Positions 39,087 through 52,285 are shown, counted from the stretch's first letter. The stretch: 64,000 bases of DNA from Cladocopium goreaui (GCA_947184155.2 CAMXCT020001016.1:62001-126000), one strand, 5' to 3'. Notes: generated by a model not told the origin, from the letters alone. Translations and numbers: made by a program.

Positions 39087-40737
39087 TGCTATCCCTCTCC
39101 CTTTCTCTTGCCATCCCTTTCCTCTTGTACACCCATTAGGACTTGACATACAGTACTTTTTCGCCAAGGTGATTGACATCCGCCAGCTGCCAGCCAGGTT
39201 CCCCAGCTGAAAGAGATGCTGTCGGATGTAGAGGTGCCAATGATCCTACTGGATGTGTGACACCCGAAGTTCCGGGCCCGAATCTGTCCCTCTCGTAGAA
39301 CTTTGAAGCCCCACGGAAGATGATCACCACCGTGTTCATTGGATTTTTCTTCTTGGACATTTCTTGACCTGCACTTTCCATGCAAAATTCATTGAACAAT
39401 TCTCCAGGACAAGGACGAGAAATTGCAGAAGCAGCTGAAGGAGGAGGTCCCTTTTTTTCAAGCCATTGTTGTTGGTTTGCTACCCAGAGAGCCATGGTCA
39501 ACGTTTTGTATCACAGTTGCTGTTGATGCAATCCATGTGTTTTTGCTACGCGTATTTTGGCTAAGCATATAGGTTTTTCATACAAACACATTTGATTTTT
39601 GGGGGATGAAATTCATTTGTTTTCATAAGGGTTTCTCCAAAAACAGGGTGCTCGAAAATCCATTGGTTAATCCTCATATATCATCTTCCGTATTACCCCA
39701 CTTTCCGCTTCTTCGATGCAGTTCTTCACGCTGTGAGTCGATTCCTGTGAGGCACGCCTACGGGCTGAAGCTGAAGCAAGGGTGCAGCAGCCAGAGCCTC
39801 GTGTCGCTGAGAAATTGACCATGTATGTATACGTATACATATACATATATATATATATATAAATATATATATATATTACATATTACATATTACATATTAC
39901 ATACTATATATTTTATAGTATAATATTTAATTTATTATATATGATACATTATATTACCGTGTCGAATGGTTACCTGTGTCACCCCTTGCCAGTGCCTAAC
40001 GTGGCTTTCTGGCCCGATAGAAAAATCAAGAAAAATGCAGCACCCCGCGGCCAAAGCCAGCTCCAAACAAAGTGCTGTCTCTCTGTCTCTCTTCTGTCTG
40101 TCTGTCTGTCTGCCTGCCTGCCTGCCTGTCTGCCTCTGTCTCCGGAGCATTCTTCTCCGGCGCGCTCCCCCAGCATCCGGCTGGGGTCGGCGGATATATA
40201 TATATATATACACATACCCTAAAGATTTTTCAAGAGAACTCACACTTGAGAAATTACCCATTGCAGTTCCTTTGTGAACGATATCATCACCAATGCGCGT
40301 GTGGGCCAGCTGTGAGTAATTACTTTGACAAGCAGACGGTGTTTCTCTTCATTTTAAGAGGTGCACATGTTGGGACGTCCGACAAAAATCATGTCCGAGA
40401 GTTTAGTTTTGAGGCACAACTCGGAAAAAACACGAGAGTTGGTGTTTCTCATTGAGTGGGTGAGCTATCAAGGAGCTAGGGACCCTGTTTGGTAGAGCAT
40501 CTGGTGGCGCGAGGCAGCGAAGCCGCAGATGTTCGACATCAGCACAGATTCACATGATGAGTCCGAGGTGCTCACACTGGGGCAGTGACGAGTGAAAAAG
40601 TTTCAGATTTTTGTCATGTGCATCGGCATCTAGTGAGATTTGCGTTCTGCAAACTTCTTGAGGAGCTGGTTTTGCCGGAGATGCCCTCCGCTCCTCCCGA
40701 GAGTGACTACGGCGACGACAATGAGACCATGGAGTAG
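39087..40737. other. No gene; several microsatellites
   Basis: Contains (TA)n/TACAT repeats at about 39827-39930, (CTGT)n/(CTGC)n at 40078-40140 and (TA)n at 40194-40214. No supported gene on either strand. Confidence 0.5.
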
Positions 40738-40791
40738 AGATACGAAAGTATCCCTTCGCTCCAGCTGGAGCGAAGGGATACTTTCGTATCT
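40738..40791. repeat. Perfect 54-bp palindrome
   Basis: Two 27-bp arms meet with no spacer at 40764/40765 (centre CCAG|CTGG). The left arm starts AGATACGAAAGTATCCC and the right arm ends GGGATACTTTCGTATCT. No mismatch found by eye. Flanks are not complementary. It could extrude a cruciform or give a hairpin RNA. Confidence 0.95.
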
Positions 40792-40836
40792 GCTTCTGGC
40801 TCCAGTGGATCTTCGTATGAGGCAGGGCAAGGATAC

Positions 40837-41110
40837 AACCAGTGTAAGGGGACGAGAGGGTTTGCACTCCGCTCAATGATTTTCGATTTCCAATTTTTGT
40901 CTTCAGGAAAGGAAAACCAAAGGCCAACGAAAGGCCTTTGGATATTACAACCTCTGAAGGGAAATTATTAAAATATGGAATCTGACCACGGCAGAGGTTG
41001 GCTGCAGGTGATTTAACATGATTTTACCGTTCCTTGGAAGCGGATTCCTTTCAACGTTGAGGACCTGTCTTTGGTTCTTGCATGGTTGGCATTTCTCCTG
41101 GGGCAATTTC
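40837..41110. repeat. Dispersed repeat, uninterrupted copy
   Basis: Matches 53448-53570 and, after an interruption, 54576-54780: shared landmarks are CAACGAAAGGCCTTTGGAT, ATTACAACCTCTGAAGGGAA, AGGTTGGCTGCAGGT and ATGGTTGGCAT. It serves as the approximate empty-site paralogue for the element at 53571-54575. Confidence 0.7.
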
Positions 41111-41379
41111 TCCACTTGAACAGCAATCAAAACCCCCCAAGACTAAATTAGCCAGAATCGTTTACTACAATACCTTCGCAGAAGCTGAAACTGAAGTCGC
41201 GGAAGCACCGCGGAAGGTCTCGCGGAAGTAAGTATACTCAGTCCCTTCGGGGAAGCTCCGCTGAAACGCTTGTGCATATTCAAAATCATGATAGGATGTG
41301 CAGAGAACATACCCCTGATGGATCGTCGAAGCTCCGTGGAAGTGCCAGCCATCGCACATCTCACCGCGGAAGCCAAAAC

Positions 41380-42700
41380 CCAAGCCGCGGAAGCATGGCA
41401 GAATCTCTCGCGGAAGGGAATGTTGGAGCCCTGAGGTGTCATGTGCATCTTCGACGCCGGCGCACCGGCTTTTCGACTATGGTGGGCGAGCAACCCTGGA
41501 GCAATCACCCACTTGTTGACCTGCTGGATAGAACACAACAATTCATTGGACCCAAGGGGGCAAACGATAGTTCTCGGAGCTTCGCTGAATGTCTTCAACG
41601 ATTTGGACTGGGGTGCATTGCGTCTCAAGCAAATGTTTGCTGCAGAAATCATTCGATTGGAAACTGAGAGCCACCACCCGAGTGCGCAAAACAAAATGTG
41701 TCTATAATTTTGCATCGGTTCCCGGAGATCCGATGCGCAGCAAGTGCCCCAGACACACGTGCTGGCGCGCTACGCAAGCCTCCTCCCATTTGGATTTAAA
41801 GCTGCCCCAGAAGCCTTCTTCGAAAGGATCTTGCAGCTGAGTGTGACTCATTGACCTGGGCCATGAAAAATTCCGCAAACCCTCACTTGACGGTGTTTTC
41901 CTTCTGTTTGTTGAGTGGACCTTTCGTGGAGATCAACAACCGGTCAGGCTAGTCTGGCCTCCTGTAGGCAATAACTGTGGTGGGCCAGCAACTGTGGAGC
42001 AATCGCCCACTTGCTGGATAGAATTTTGGATAGAACATACTTCATTGTCCCCGCTTTTGCATTGGGCCTAAAAACCGGAATTGCATGTCTGTGAGACGCT
42101 GGACCGGGGGGCGCTGCGTGTCCAGCAAATGTCTGCTGCAGAAGTCATACAATCGATAACTGAGAGCTGCATCCAGTATGTGCAACGGGCTGTGCCCAAC
42201 CTTTTGAGCAAGTTCCAAGAGATCCGAAAACTTTGACAGCAATCCATCCAGGATTCCCTTTTGATTTGGAAGCTTCTTGCGTTGAAACCCAGATATGATA
42301 TGGGCTGGCATTTCTTCTCCAAGCTGCTTATATGAGTGCAAAGGGCTGTTCCAGAGATCTGAGAGCTTCGCCCCATTGTGTTTTATTTTTGCGCATTGAA
42401 TGCATCATGTGTGGGACTTGATGATGGTCGTGGTGGTGCTAACTGCGTTGATCTTGGAACCCTGAGGCAGCAAATGCCTGTTCGAAACACGGGCTATGAA
42501 CTTATGGTGGGCTAGCAACCCTGGAGCAATGGCCATTTTTTTGGCCTGCTGGATACAACATAGTTCATTGTCCCGGCCTGCGGAAGTTCTAATGCTCTCA
42601 ATTGCAAAGGGTGTCTTCGAGAATCTGGATGCCGAGCGTGGCAAGCAGACGTTTGCTTCAGAAGTCGTGCGATTGGAGTCTGAGAGCCGTGTGAAATTTG
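41380..42700. repeat. Three diverged copies of a ~250-300-bp sequence
   Basis: Copies at about 41380-41690, 41960-42190 and 42430-42700 share landmarks GGTGGGC(G/C/T)AGCAAC, TGGAGCAAT, CTGCTGGATA, TTCATTG and CAGAAGTC(A/G)T. They differ by indels that break any common frame, so they look like decayed tandem duplicates. No product is recognised. Confidence 0.65.
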
Positions 42701-43390
42701 TACAAGAAGTCGATCCCCTTAAAAATTGAGGACCTCAGGTAAAGCTTCCAATGAGATCCAATGAGGGGTTTATGTAAGCTTTTCGGGCACGCCCCAAGTT
42801 TGTGTTGGGCCCCCTAGACCAGAGCAACATTGGTGACAACAGCTGACGACTTGCACTTGCAAAACATAAGAATCATTATAAGAGGCAATATTTCTCCGTT
42901 CAATACCTGAGAAAAAAATATGTCGGTGTTTTGATCTTTGAGAGCACCAGATTCCTTGAACAAGCTGTTACAGCTACCAAGCAAGGCCATGTAGAACTTT
43001 CACATACTGTAACATTTGACTTCTTCCATTTTGCCACTCAAATCACTTGAAGCAAACCAGCAAAACTAGAACCTCCTCATAGCGCCTGTGTTTTCATCTC
43101 TTTAGAAGTAAGCCACCGTAGCCAGCAAGACATGGAAAATCACCGCCTTGTGAAAGCTGCATTTATCATAATCATAATCAATTGGTCTTACATGGTCTCT
43201 GCTAGACCATTCAAACTCTCACACAGCAACTGCACCTTGGAGAACTGCTGGGATTTCCTGCCTTTGAACCCAATGGAAGCCCGGTGTGGACCCCAATGGC
43301 CCGAGGCGCCTGAGCCTCAAAAAATAACTCCAGCTCAGTTCAGTTTGTAACTTGGAAATCAAACAAATGAAATCAACACGTTGTGTGGAT
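42701..43390. other. No confident gene
   Basis: Nothing assignable; no long open frames and no clear repeats. Confidence 0.4.
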
Positions 43391-44050
43391 CTCCTGAGGT
43401 CAGAACGTTTTTGGAATTGGAACGTTTTGGCGCCTGGCGCCAAGTCGTAGTTTCTGAATCTTGGGTCGAGTGATTTCCAATTCAAAGAAACCCTGGATTC
43501 TGGATCTCCAAAGGTTTTCTCCGGGGCAGGCATTGCCGTTCACTAGTGGAGGCAGGCGCTGTTCGGAGTCGTTTCTTGCAGTCACAAGAGAACATGGAAA
43601 ACGAGGAAAACTCTTTTGATTTACTTCCAGGCGTTGCAGCGTTGCAGAGGAAACATCACAATGATTTGATTCTCCCCACCAAGTCTCCATCTCTCCATTC
43701 CCCTCGCCCTCTCTCTAACCCGCGAAGGACACCTGCAGTCAAGCCCAACGGCCACCTGGTGCGTGCCCGAATGGGCCCAAAAGCCTGGGGCTCAAGAAAG
43801 TTGTGCTCCAGTTCCATTTGTGCAGACCTGGTATTTGTAAGTTGAATGAATCTCCTGAGGTCAGAACCTGTTTGGAACGTTTCGGCGCCTGACACCCAGT
43901 CGTAGTTTCTGAACCATTTCCAATTCAAAGGAACCCTGGATCTGCAAAGGTTTGCTCTGGGGGAGGCATGGCCTTTCATTAGTGGAGGCAGGCATTGTTC
44001 GAGCTCGCAGCCACAAGAAAGAACATGGAAAGCACGGAAAACTCGTTTGC
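43391..44050. repeat. Tandem duplication of a ~200-bp sequence
   Basis: 43391-43619 and 43853-44050 both begin CTCCTGAGGTCAGAAC and share CAGTCGTAGTTTCTGAA, TTTCCAATTCAAAG, GTGGAGGCAGGC and the end AACATGGAAA...GGAAAACTC. Divergence and indels are moderate. No gene. Confidence 0.75.
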
Positions 44051-44075
44051 TTGACGCAAGAACTTACTGCGACTC

Positions 44076-44210
44076 ATGGCACAAAACGTTGCAGCGATTT
44101 TCTTTGAGCCAGTTTTCCGCTCGTATGGTGGTGAAGGACCAGTTGAAGCACTTCGACTGTCAAATGAAGAGCTGAAACGTCAGTTGGCACCCCAGGGCGG
44201 AAGGACACAA
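44076..44210 (+). other. Candidate first coding exon
   Basis: ATG followed by 45 open codons, hydrophilic at the end (EALRLSNEELKRQL), then a GTAATATT donor-like site exactly in phase. Composition is coding-like compared with the flanks. No domain is recognised; it may belong with the coiled-coil-like fragment at 45095 and other fragments downstream, possibly all relics. Confidence 0.3.
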
Positions 44211-45094
44211 GTAATATTCTCCATGTTTGTTTTGTCCAAAAACACCCACCAAAATGGTCCAAATAAATTCCTCTTGTGGGCTTTTCGGTCTTTTGAATAT
44301 CTACTCGTGCCGGTTTGGGTTTGGGGTCACCCTGTTGCTATGCAGCGAGGTGCGAAAACTTGGCTCACGACCTGCGAAATCTGTGGGTCAGAAACCAGGC
44401 ACTGCCAGAAATTTGAAATGAAATCCGTAAGAGTAAAACCTGGACCAACACAAAAAGTTCCATGGTTCAAGACGCCCAAAAGTGCGATGCCATGCGTTGA
44501 ACTACTTGTTGACCTTTAGCAAGGTCATCCGATCGGTGAATAGAGGTTGTGATATGGATTATGAGAACGAACATGATGGCGACCATGGCTTCAATGAAGG
44601 CTCCAACTCCTTCCAAGATTCGTTCGCCGGGGTTATGTATGCAGATCCTGACAGGAACTGGAGGAGGCGCTCTCCTCTCACAAGGCCCCTGAGATGTCTT
44701 GAGTTGGATTGGGAAGTCTGACAGTTGACTATAGCTTGTACTTTGACATTGGTTGATCCCAACAATTGTACTTTGACAAGGTTCATCCCCAAAAACCCAT
44801 CAGGAAATGAACATTCGATATTCCTGGCGCGGTTTTGCTTCGTGCAAACTTGTTGATATCAACCAGATTCAGCATGTGAGACGGGTACATTCGAATGCAG
44901 AACTTGGTGCAAGGCCCAACAACAAGAATTGTGGGCCAGCACTCCCCTGAGTTGCAGATGCGGCCTAGTGCGGTGTTTCACTTGTACATGAACGATTCTG
45001 TAGACTTGACTGTATTTTGTATTTTCACAATATGATATCTCAATAAATTTGATTATAAAAGATGATTCACATACTTGAAGTGCGGATTTTCCAG

Positions 45095-45286
45095 CCTGCC
45101 GAGTACCAAAGGGCACTTCCCAGCTCTCAAGGCCAAGATCGAATCAAATATTTGGAAGAGCAACTGCAAGCTGCACAGGCGTCTCGGAGCGAGAAAGCAC
45201 ATGAAAACACGATCCACATATCACCATACATGGTTCAAGCTGAGTGCGACGCCGCAAAATGCATCGTTGTCAGTAAAGCAGATTAA
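45095..45286 (+). other. Candidate coding exon with coiled-coil-like segment
   Basis: Preceded by GGATTTTCCAG, a good acceptor. Reads openly for 63 codons to a TAA and includes RIKYLEEQLQAAQASRSEKA, which has a coiled-coil pattern. Where an exon would end is unclear. Possibly part of the same gene as 44076-44210. Confidence 0.3.
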
Positions 45287-45529
45287 ATTCCGGCGCTTGT
45301 TACGTGGTTCCCTACGACGGGCTGGTGAACACAGGGGCATATATCGCTCGCAAGTGAATATTTGATATGTTTGGCAGTATTTTACACCCTGCAAACTTTA
45401 CTATTTCAGTATGCAAGGTGGATGGATACATCCCAAAGCAAAACTTGGCACAAGGCCTAGAAACAAAAACTGGGAATCAACGTTCCTGAGCCACTAGAAG
45501 ACCATTTTCAGGTTTTGCTGCTGTGGCAG

Positions 45530-45615
45530 GTTGACGAGGAGACGGAGCCAGACAGCACAGACGTTCCTACTGATGATTCCTCTGGTGATGAGGCTCCATG
45601 GATACTGATGAACAA
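45530..45615 (+). other. Candidate acidic exon, copy 1
   Basis: Begins after TGTGGCAG|G (AG|G acceptor) and ends before GTGTGA. Reads as an Asp/Glu/Ser-rich peptide with SSGDEAPWILMNK. A diverged copy with the same frame and the same splice-site positions lies at 47764-47975. Confidence 0.35.
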
Positions 45616-46308
45616 GTGTGACATCAGATCTTTTTTCCGCCAAATCACAAGGGTGACACAGCAGCGTTTTTTTGCTATAGCAAAGACTAGCCAAGTGATG
45701 AGGCCATTTGTCTCGCATCATAGTGCAACTTGTTGATGCATTGTAGGCTACTGAGTCGGAAAGCTCCGACACACACGGCACGTCTGAGGCGCTTGCCATT
45801 TTATTTGGGCAGTCGAAGGGCTGAACGATCGTAGAATCAAACCTTTCTCCATCAAAGCATGAATTGACAGTTGCATCGCCAAGACATGCAGTTATCTACT
45901 GTAATACACATAACTCACATTAAAAAGTTACTCTTGTATGCTTTGCAGTGTTTGGAACACCTTTCCGACCTTCCGGTCACGAACGCACGGCTGGCATACG
46001 AACATGAATACAACCCTAAAGATTGCAAGGGTCTGCACAGGTGTTTCCAAATTTGCTAGGCACTGGTGAAGCTCCTTGAGGCCTCTTTCTTGACTTGTCG
46101 AATTCATGACAAATCCCCTGCATTACATAATTTTATTCTGTTTTCACGTGGTTCAGGTCTTCATACTCAGTTGCCGGAACGGCGTTGCGAAATCAAAGGA
46201 CCTAGAGGCCAGGAAACAACTTAAAGGTTGCCATGTCACGGCAAAGTATTTTGACGGGAACACTTGCAACTAGAGGCCTCAATTTGCAATTGTACATGAT
46301 TGTGGCAG

Positions 46309-46374
46309 GCTGTGTTTGATGCACCAGAAGCCCTGCATGAGGAGAAAGAACGCAGACATTCAATGTTCTTATAG
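46309..46374 (+). other. Candidate short terminal exon
   Basis: Preceded by GATTGTGGCAG and starting with G. It reads AVFDAPEALHEEKERRHS and ends shortly after at a TAG. Highly charged and coding-like, but short; grouped with the neighbouring candidate exons only by position. Confidence 0.25.
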
Positions 46375-47066
46375 GGATCTCGGCTTGAATCATGTTCGGC
46401 TTTGTGATGCATCCCAGGACCCTTCAGCATTCTCGGATCACGTTTCACCTTGTGGTGCCGAGAGCCAAAGGATTGAACAGAGGCTGTGGAATGGCGGCTT
46501 ATGTACTTTGAAGCGCACCGTTAAAGATCAAACTGTTTGTTTTGTGAAAGCATTTGAAGTTTTAATGATGATTTGGAGTAGCGATGCGCATGATGCACTG
46601 TGCCCAAGGGTATGTTATTGTCACGGAGGCAAACTGACTCGTCGACAGCCCCAAAAGTTGCTGCCATACGGCTGACCCCGGCATTGCCTGAGGACTGCTG
46701 AACTAACCCTTGTCCAAAGGAAGTGGTACAAATCGGTACCAATGATTTATTTACTGCAAGCTAACTATCCTAGACTACTATCGTGGATATATTAAGAGGA
46801 CATTGAACATGCAAACAAATCAAACAAATGCCACGTGTGCATCTCTCATGTTTGCGTTGTTCCGGAGAGATTTGTGCATATGAGAGACAGGATGTGACAG
46901 GTAAAGGACGGTGAATTTTCAGACAGACATGGGACTTGGACTGTGTCCCCAGACGCAAGGTGATACAACCATATATAGGGAAAAAAGATGAAAAAAGGGT
47001 ATGCGCAGTTAATATGCAATCTTGATCAAAGGACCCAAAGATCGCAATGGTCAATGGTCTTCACAG

Positions 47067-47136
47067 GTTTGTGTCATGTATTGCGCAGTACGAAACAAGA
47101 GTGTGAAGAAAAAATGCATGACGAAGTCAGCACGCA
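47067..47136 (+). other. Candidate exon, duplicated at 48450
   Basis: Lies between CTTCACAG and a GT at 47137. In one frame it reads LCHVLRSTKQECEEKMHDE; the paralogous sequence at 48450 reads LCHALRNTKQEREEKQH in the same frame. That both copies stay open and hydrophilic suggests coding origin. Confidence 0.3.
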
Positions 47137-47763
47137 GGTTGCAATCGCAAAAATCACCACTTCTTGCAAAACCTCACCAGAAAATGTACAATCGCAAAAG
47201 GTAGCAAAAGTATGCAAAAGTGATAGGTAAAGCGCGTGTCTTTCAACATCACATGCCAGTTACGGAAAGCAGGACAAAACCTGCCGTGTTGAAGAACAGT
47301 TGCCCATCGCTAGCAAGCCCAAACCTGAATGAAGTGTTGGCAAAACACTAAGCATGTGGACGATCAGCATCGAACAAACATCAGGAAAGTATAGGCACCT
47401 TCCAGCATATTGTTTTTTTAAATGATTTTTACCATTAAGAAGAAGCAAAACGAGGAACATTTGCCACCAGACGCAAGGTGATACAACTATGTAGGGAAAA
47501 AGGGTACCCGAAACACTTTTGTATGACCTATTCAGGACTTGCCGGAACCACCCTTGGCTCCCCTCGAAGAGGAAGATGACAAGGAAGAGGAAGATGACAA
47601 GGCCGAGCGACAGCAACATGATTTTTGAGTTTGATATTTTGTTTGGACTTGCATTTGTGGATGTGTCGAAGAGAAAGGCCCTGGCCTGGGATTGGGTGAT
47701 ATCAATTCCTAAACTTCCTAAACCTTCCCCAAGTCATCAGAACGCTACTTCCTGATGTGGCAG

Positions 47764-47975
47764 GTTGATGAGAAGGACACGCCGAAACAGCAAAGGCGGC
47801 TTGGCAGTTCGCAATCCTGTCCCAGCCAAGTGCAGTTGTCATACTGGACAACTTCGCTATTTTTTGCCGCCAGGCTTTCTATTGGTTCGCAAGACTCAGA
47901 CAGATCGGACAGCACGAAGATTCCTAGTGACGATGGTTCGTTTGGCGATGAGGCTCCACGGGTGACGATGAACAA
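47764..47975 (+). other. Candidate acidic exon, copy 2
   Basis: Same acceptor context (GTGGCAG|G) and GT position as 45530-45615. Open throughout; the 3' half reads DSTKIPSDDGSFGDEAPRVT, aligned to copy 1 with one in-frame 3-bp insertion. The first half has ~120 bp not present in copy 1. Confidence 0.35.
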
Positions 47976-48576
47976 GTGCAACACCAAAGTCTTGTCATGT
48001 CGTTTTTTGGACAGTCAAGAGGTAAACCTGTCTGTCGCAGCTTTTTTTCCCTGCTGCAACAAAGATAGCCAAGTGAATGAGGTCATTTGTTTTGCATCAT
48101 AGTAGGATTTTTTGACAGGCACCTTTCAAATTCCATTGCAACTTGTTGATGCATTTGACGTAGGCGACTGCGACGGAAAGCTCCGACATACAGGGCACAT
48201 CTGAGGCGCTTGCCATTTTGTTTGCATGTTCTAGTGGCGCTGTCGAAGGGTTGAGTCGTCATACAATCAAACATTTCTCCGCCAAAGCATGAATCGACAT
48301 TTACATCACAAAAACATGCGAAGACAAGGGTTTAGACACCTGGGGCAAGTTCTGGTTTTTGTGGTCTTTTAAACACCTTTCCCGTCACCAACGCACAGTT
48401 AACATACAAACTTGATCAAAGGACCCGAAGATCGCAATGGTCTTCACAGGTTTGTGTCATGCATTGCGCAATACGAAACAAGAACGCGAAGAGAAACAAC
48501 ATATGCCTGACGAACACTGAAGAGACTCTGGATGAGGGACGTTTTTTGGAGCAAAAACTGGGTAAACATGAATGTA

Positions 48577-48660
48577 GACACTTGACAGAAACAAAAACCA
48601 GCTCTGGGCCAGATTTGACACTTGACAGAAACAAAAACCCGGGACACTGTTTGCAGAGCC
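48577..48660. repeat. Short tandem duplication
   Basis: GACACTTGACAGAAACAAAA occurs at 48577 and again at 48616. Minor. Confidence 0.7.
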
Positions 48661-48716
48661 AGCATTTCGACGAACATCTACAGTCTTGGATTGCGAGCTT
48701 ACGGCGGCCCGCTATT

Positions 48717-48836
48717 TCACACCCAGCCAGCCAGCCGGCCGGCCGGCCACAAACCAAGCCCCAGCTGGCCGGCCGGCCGGACGCCACAAACCAAGAACCA
48801 GCTATAGCCACCGTGGCGCCAGCTGAAGCCAAGCGA

Positions 48837-48869
<33 letters not shown>

Positions 48870-48910
48870 TGGCAGCCAGCCGGTCGGCCGGCCGGCCGGC
48901 GGGCCAAAAA
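48717..48910. repeat. CCAGC / GGCCGGCC array, left
   Basis: (CCAG)n runs alternate with CCGGCCGGCCGG runs, which are self-complementary. The same kind of array recurs at 52480-52845 on the other side of the GAATGAAAT satellite. Confidence 0.9.
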
Positions 48911-48925
48911 CCAAGCCCGGCGAAT

Positions 48926-51900
48926 GAAATGAATGAATGCAATGAAAGAAACGACTGACATGAATACAATGAATGAAACAAATGAAATGAATGAAGCGGG
49001 CGACGCCTCGTTTGGACCCCCCCAAAGCCACTGGTTTGGACCCAAATGAAGCGAATGAAAACGAATGGAAGAAGTTCATTGAATGAAATGAATGAAACGA
49101 AAAAACGAACGAAACGAAACCAAGAAATGAAATGAACGAAAGGAATGACATGATTGAAAGGAATGAAATGACTGAAACGAATGAAAAGAATGAAAATGAA
49201 TGAAACGAATGAAACAAATGAAAAGAACCAAACGAATGAAGCGAATGACATGAATGAAACGAATGAAGCGAATGCAACAAAAGAAATGAATTGGATGACT
49301 GAAATGAACGAAAGGAATGAAATGATTGAAATGACTGAATTGAATGAATTGAAAGAAATGAGCCAAATACATGAAATGAATGACATGAATGAAATGAAGA
49401 AAGCGAATGAACTGAATAAAACACACGAAACGAATGAAACAAATGAAAAGAAAGAATGAAACAAAAGAAACAAATGAAATGAATGAAATGACTCAAATGA
49501 ACCAAAGGAATGAAATGAAAATGAAAAGACTGAAATGAATGAAATATCTGAAATGTCTCAAATGAATGAAACGAATGAAACAAATGAAACAAATGACATG
49601 AATGAAATGAAAGAAATGAACGACATGAAAGAAATGACATGAATGAAATGACTGAAAGGAATGAAACGAATGAAAGGAATGAAATGATTGAAAGGCCTGA
49701 AATGAATGAAATGAATGAAATCACTGAAATGAATGAAATGACTGAAATGAATGAAATGAATGAAAGGAATGAAATGACTGAAACGAATGAAAAAATGCAA
49801 TGAATGAAACGCATCGAGCGAACGAAACAAATAAAGTCGAAAGAAATGAATGAAATAAACGAGATGAATGGAATTAACGAAAGGATTGAAATGACTGAAA
49901 TGAGTGAAATAAAAGAAACAAATGAGGGGAATGAAACGAATGACGTGAATGAAATGAATGAAACGGATGAACCGCAGAAATGAAACAAATGAATGGAACA
50001 AATGAAGGGAATGAAACGAATGAAACGAATGACACGAATGAAATGAATGAAATGCATGAAATGAATGAAACGAATGAAATGAATCACATGAATGAAACGG
50101 ATAAAACAAATGAAATGAAATGAATGAAATGAATGAAAGGATGAAATGAATGAAGGAAATCAAGTGACTGAAATGAATGAAACACATGAACGAAATAAAG
50201 CGAATGAAACGAATGACATGAAGGAAATGAATGAAATAAATGAATGAATGAAGCGAATGAAATGAATGAAACAAATGAAATGAAACAAATGAATAAAATG
50301 AATGCAATGAATGACATAGATGAAACGAATGAAGCGAATGAAATGAATGAAACGCATGAAATGAACGAAATGAACGAAATGAATGAAATTCATGAAACGC
50401 ATGAAATGAGTGAGATGAATGAAACGAATGAACCAAATAAAATGAATGAAATGAAATGAATGAAGCGAATAAAAATAACTCAAATGAATGAAATGGATGA
50501 AAAGAATGAAGCGAATAAAAGCAATGAAATGAATGAAATGAACCAAATTAATGACCTGAATGAATGAACGAAATGAATGAAATGATTGAAATGACCGAAA
50601 TGACTGAAATGGCTGAAATGAAATGAAATCAAACGAAATGAAATGAAATGAATGAAATGAATGAAACGACTTGAAACGAAAGAAGTTTATGAAATGATAA
50701 TAAAGAAAAGAGATGACTCAAATGAAATGAAATGCAATGAAATGAGATGACATCACATGAAATGAAAAAAACGAATGAAACACATGCAATGAATGCATTA
50801 ACGAAATGAACGTTATGAATGAAATACATGAAATGCATGAAATGAATGAAAGGAATGAAACGCATTGAATGAATGAAATGAATGAAATGAACGAAATGAA
50901 CGAAATGAATGAGATGAATGAAACGAATGAAACGAATGAAATAAACGAAACGATTGAAAGGAATGAAACGAATGACATGAATGAAATGAGTGAAGTGCAT
51001 GAAACGAATGAAACGAACGAAATGAAACAAGTGAATGACATGAATGAAACGAACGAAATGAATGAAATGAACGACATGATGAAGTGAATGAAAGAAATGA
51101 AAGACATGAAATGACTAAAATGAGTGAAATGCATGAAACAAATGAACGGAATGAAAGGAATGAGACGAATGACATGAAGGAAATGAAGGAAATGAGCGAA
51201 CTAAATGAAATGAATGAAACGAATGAAATGAAACAAATGAATGAAATGAATGAAACGATGAAAGGAGTCAAATGAATGGAATGATACACAGGAATGAAAT
51301 GAATGAAATGAATGACACGGATGGAATGAATGAAATGAATGAAGCGAATGAAAACAATGAAACGAATGTAACAAATGAAACAAATGAAACGAATGAAATG
51401 AATGAAACGAATGAAATGAACGAAATGAGCGAAATGAATGAAATGAATGAAACACATGCAATGAGTGAAATTAATGAAACGAATGAACCGAACAAAATGA
51501 ATGACATGAAATGAATGAAGCGGATTTTTTGAAATGAATGAAATTCATGAAACGAATGAAGCGGATACAAGCATTGAAATGAACGAAATGAATGACATGA
51601 ACGAAATAAATGAAATGAATGAAATGATTGAAATGACCGAAATGACTGACGTGACTGAAATGGCTGAAATGAAATCAAATGAAATGAAATGAGTGACATG
51701 AATGCAACGGTTGAAATGAATAAAATGAACGAAATGAACGAAATGTTTCAAATGACATGAAATGCAATGAAATGACATGACATGACATGAAATGAATGCA
51801 GCGAATGAACCAAGTGAAACGAATGAAATGAATGAATTGAACGAAATCAACGACATGAATGAAAGGAATGAAACGCATGAAATGAATGAAACGAATGAAA

Positions 51901-52080
51901 CGCAAAAAATAAATGAAATGATCGAGATGAACGAAATGAATGAAATGAATGAAACGAATGAAACGAATGAAATGAATGAAACGAATAAAACGAATGACAT
52001 GAATGAAATGAATGACATGAATGACATGGATCAAATGATTGAAATGACTGCAATGAATGAAATAACTGAAATGAATGAAA
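48926..52080. repeat. 3.1-kb GAATGAAAT/C-type satellite
   Basis: Built from GAATGAAAT, GAATGAAAC and GAACGAAAT units with 9-, 10- and 15-bp periods, heavily diverged. It produces open frames of Met-Asn-Glu on the plus strand and Phe-Ile/His-Ser on the minus strand, up to several hundred codons. These follow from a stop-free unit and are not genes. Confidence 0.95.
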
Positions 52081-52087
52081 TCAAAGA

Positions 52088-52285
52088 CCAAACCCGCGGA
52101 CCACACTTTGTGCAAGCCTGCTAAATCGAAACGCATGTCAAGATTTCACAAGAGCCACTTCAACACTTCATACGGAAATCTACATGAAAAATGCCCAGAA
52201 CGCGGACACACACTTTGTGCAAGCCTGCGCAGTCGAAACGCATGTCAAGATTTTATACGCGACGCTTGATACGAAATTTTACAGG
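52088..52285. repeat. Two ~100-bp direct copies
   Basis: Both copies contain CACTTTGTGCAAGCCTGC followed by TCGAAACGCATGTCAAGAT. The first is at about 52102-52149 and the second at about 52206-52254. No gene. Confidence 0.75.

Noticed and set aside
48717-50546. Minus-strand frames of up to 456 codons rich in Phe, Ile, His and Ser, resembling membrane proteins
   Set aside because: They are the complement of the GAATGAAAT satellite; the hydrophobicity is a property of TTCATT codons.
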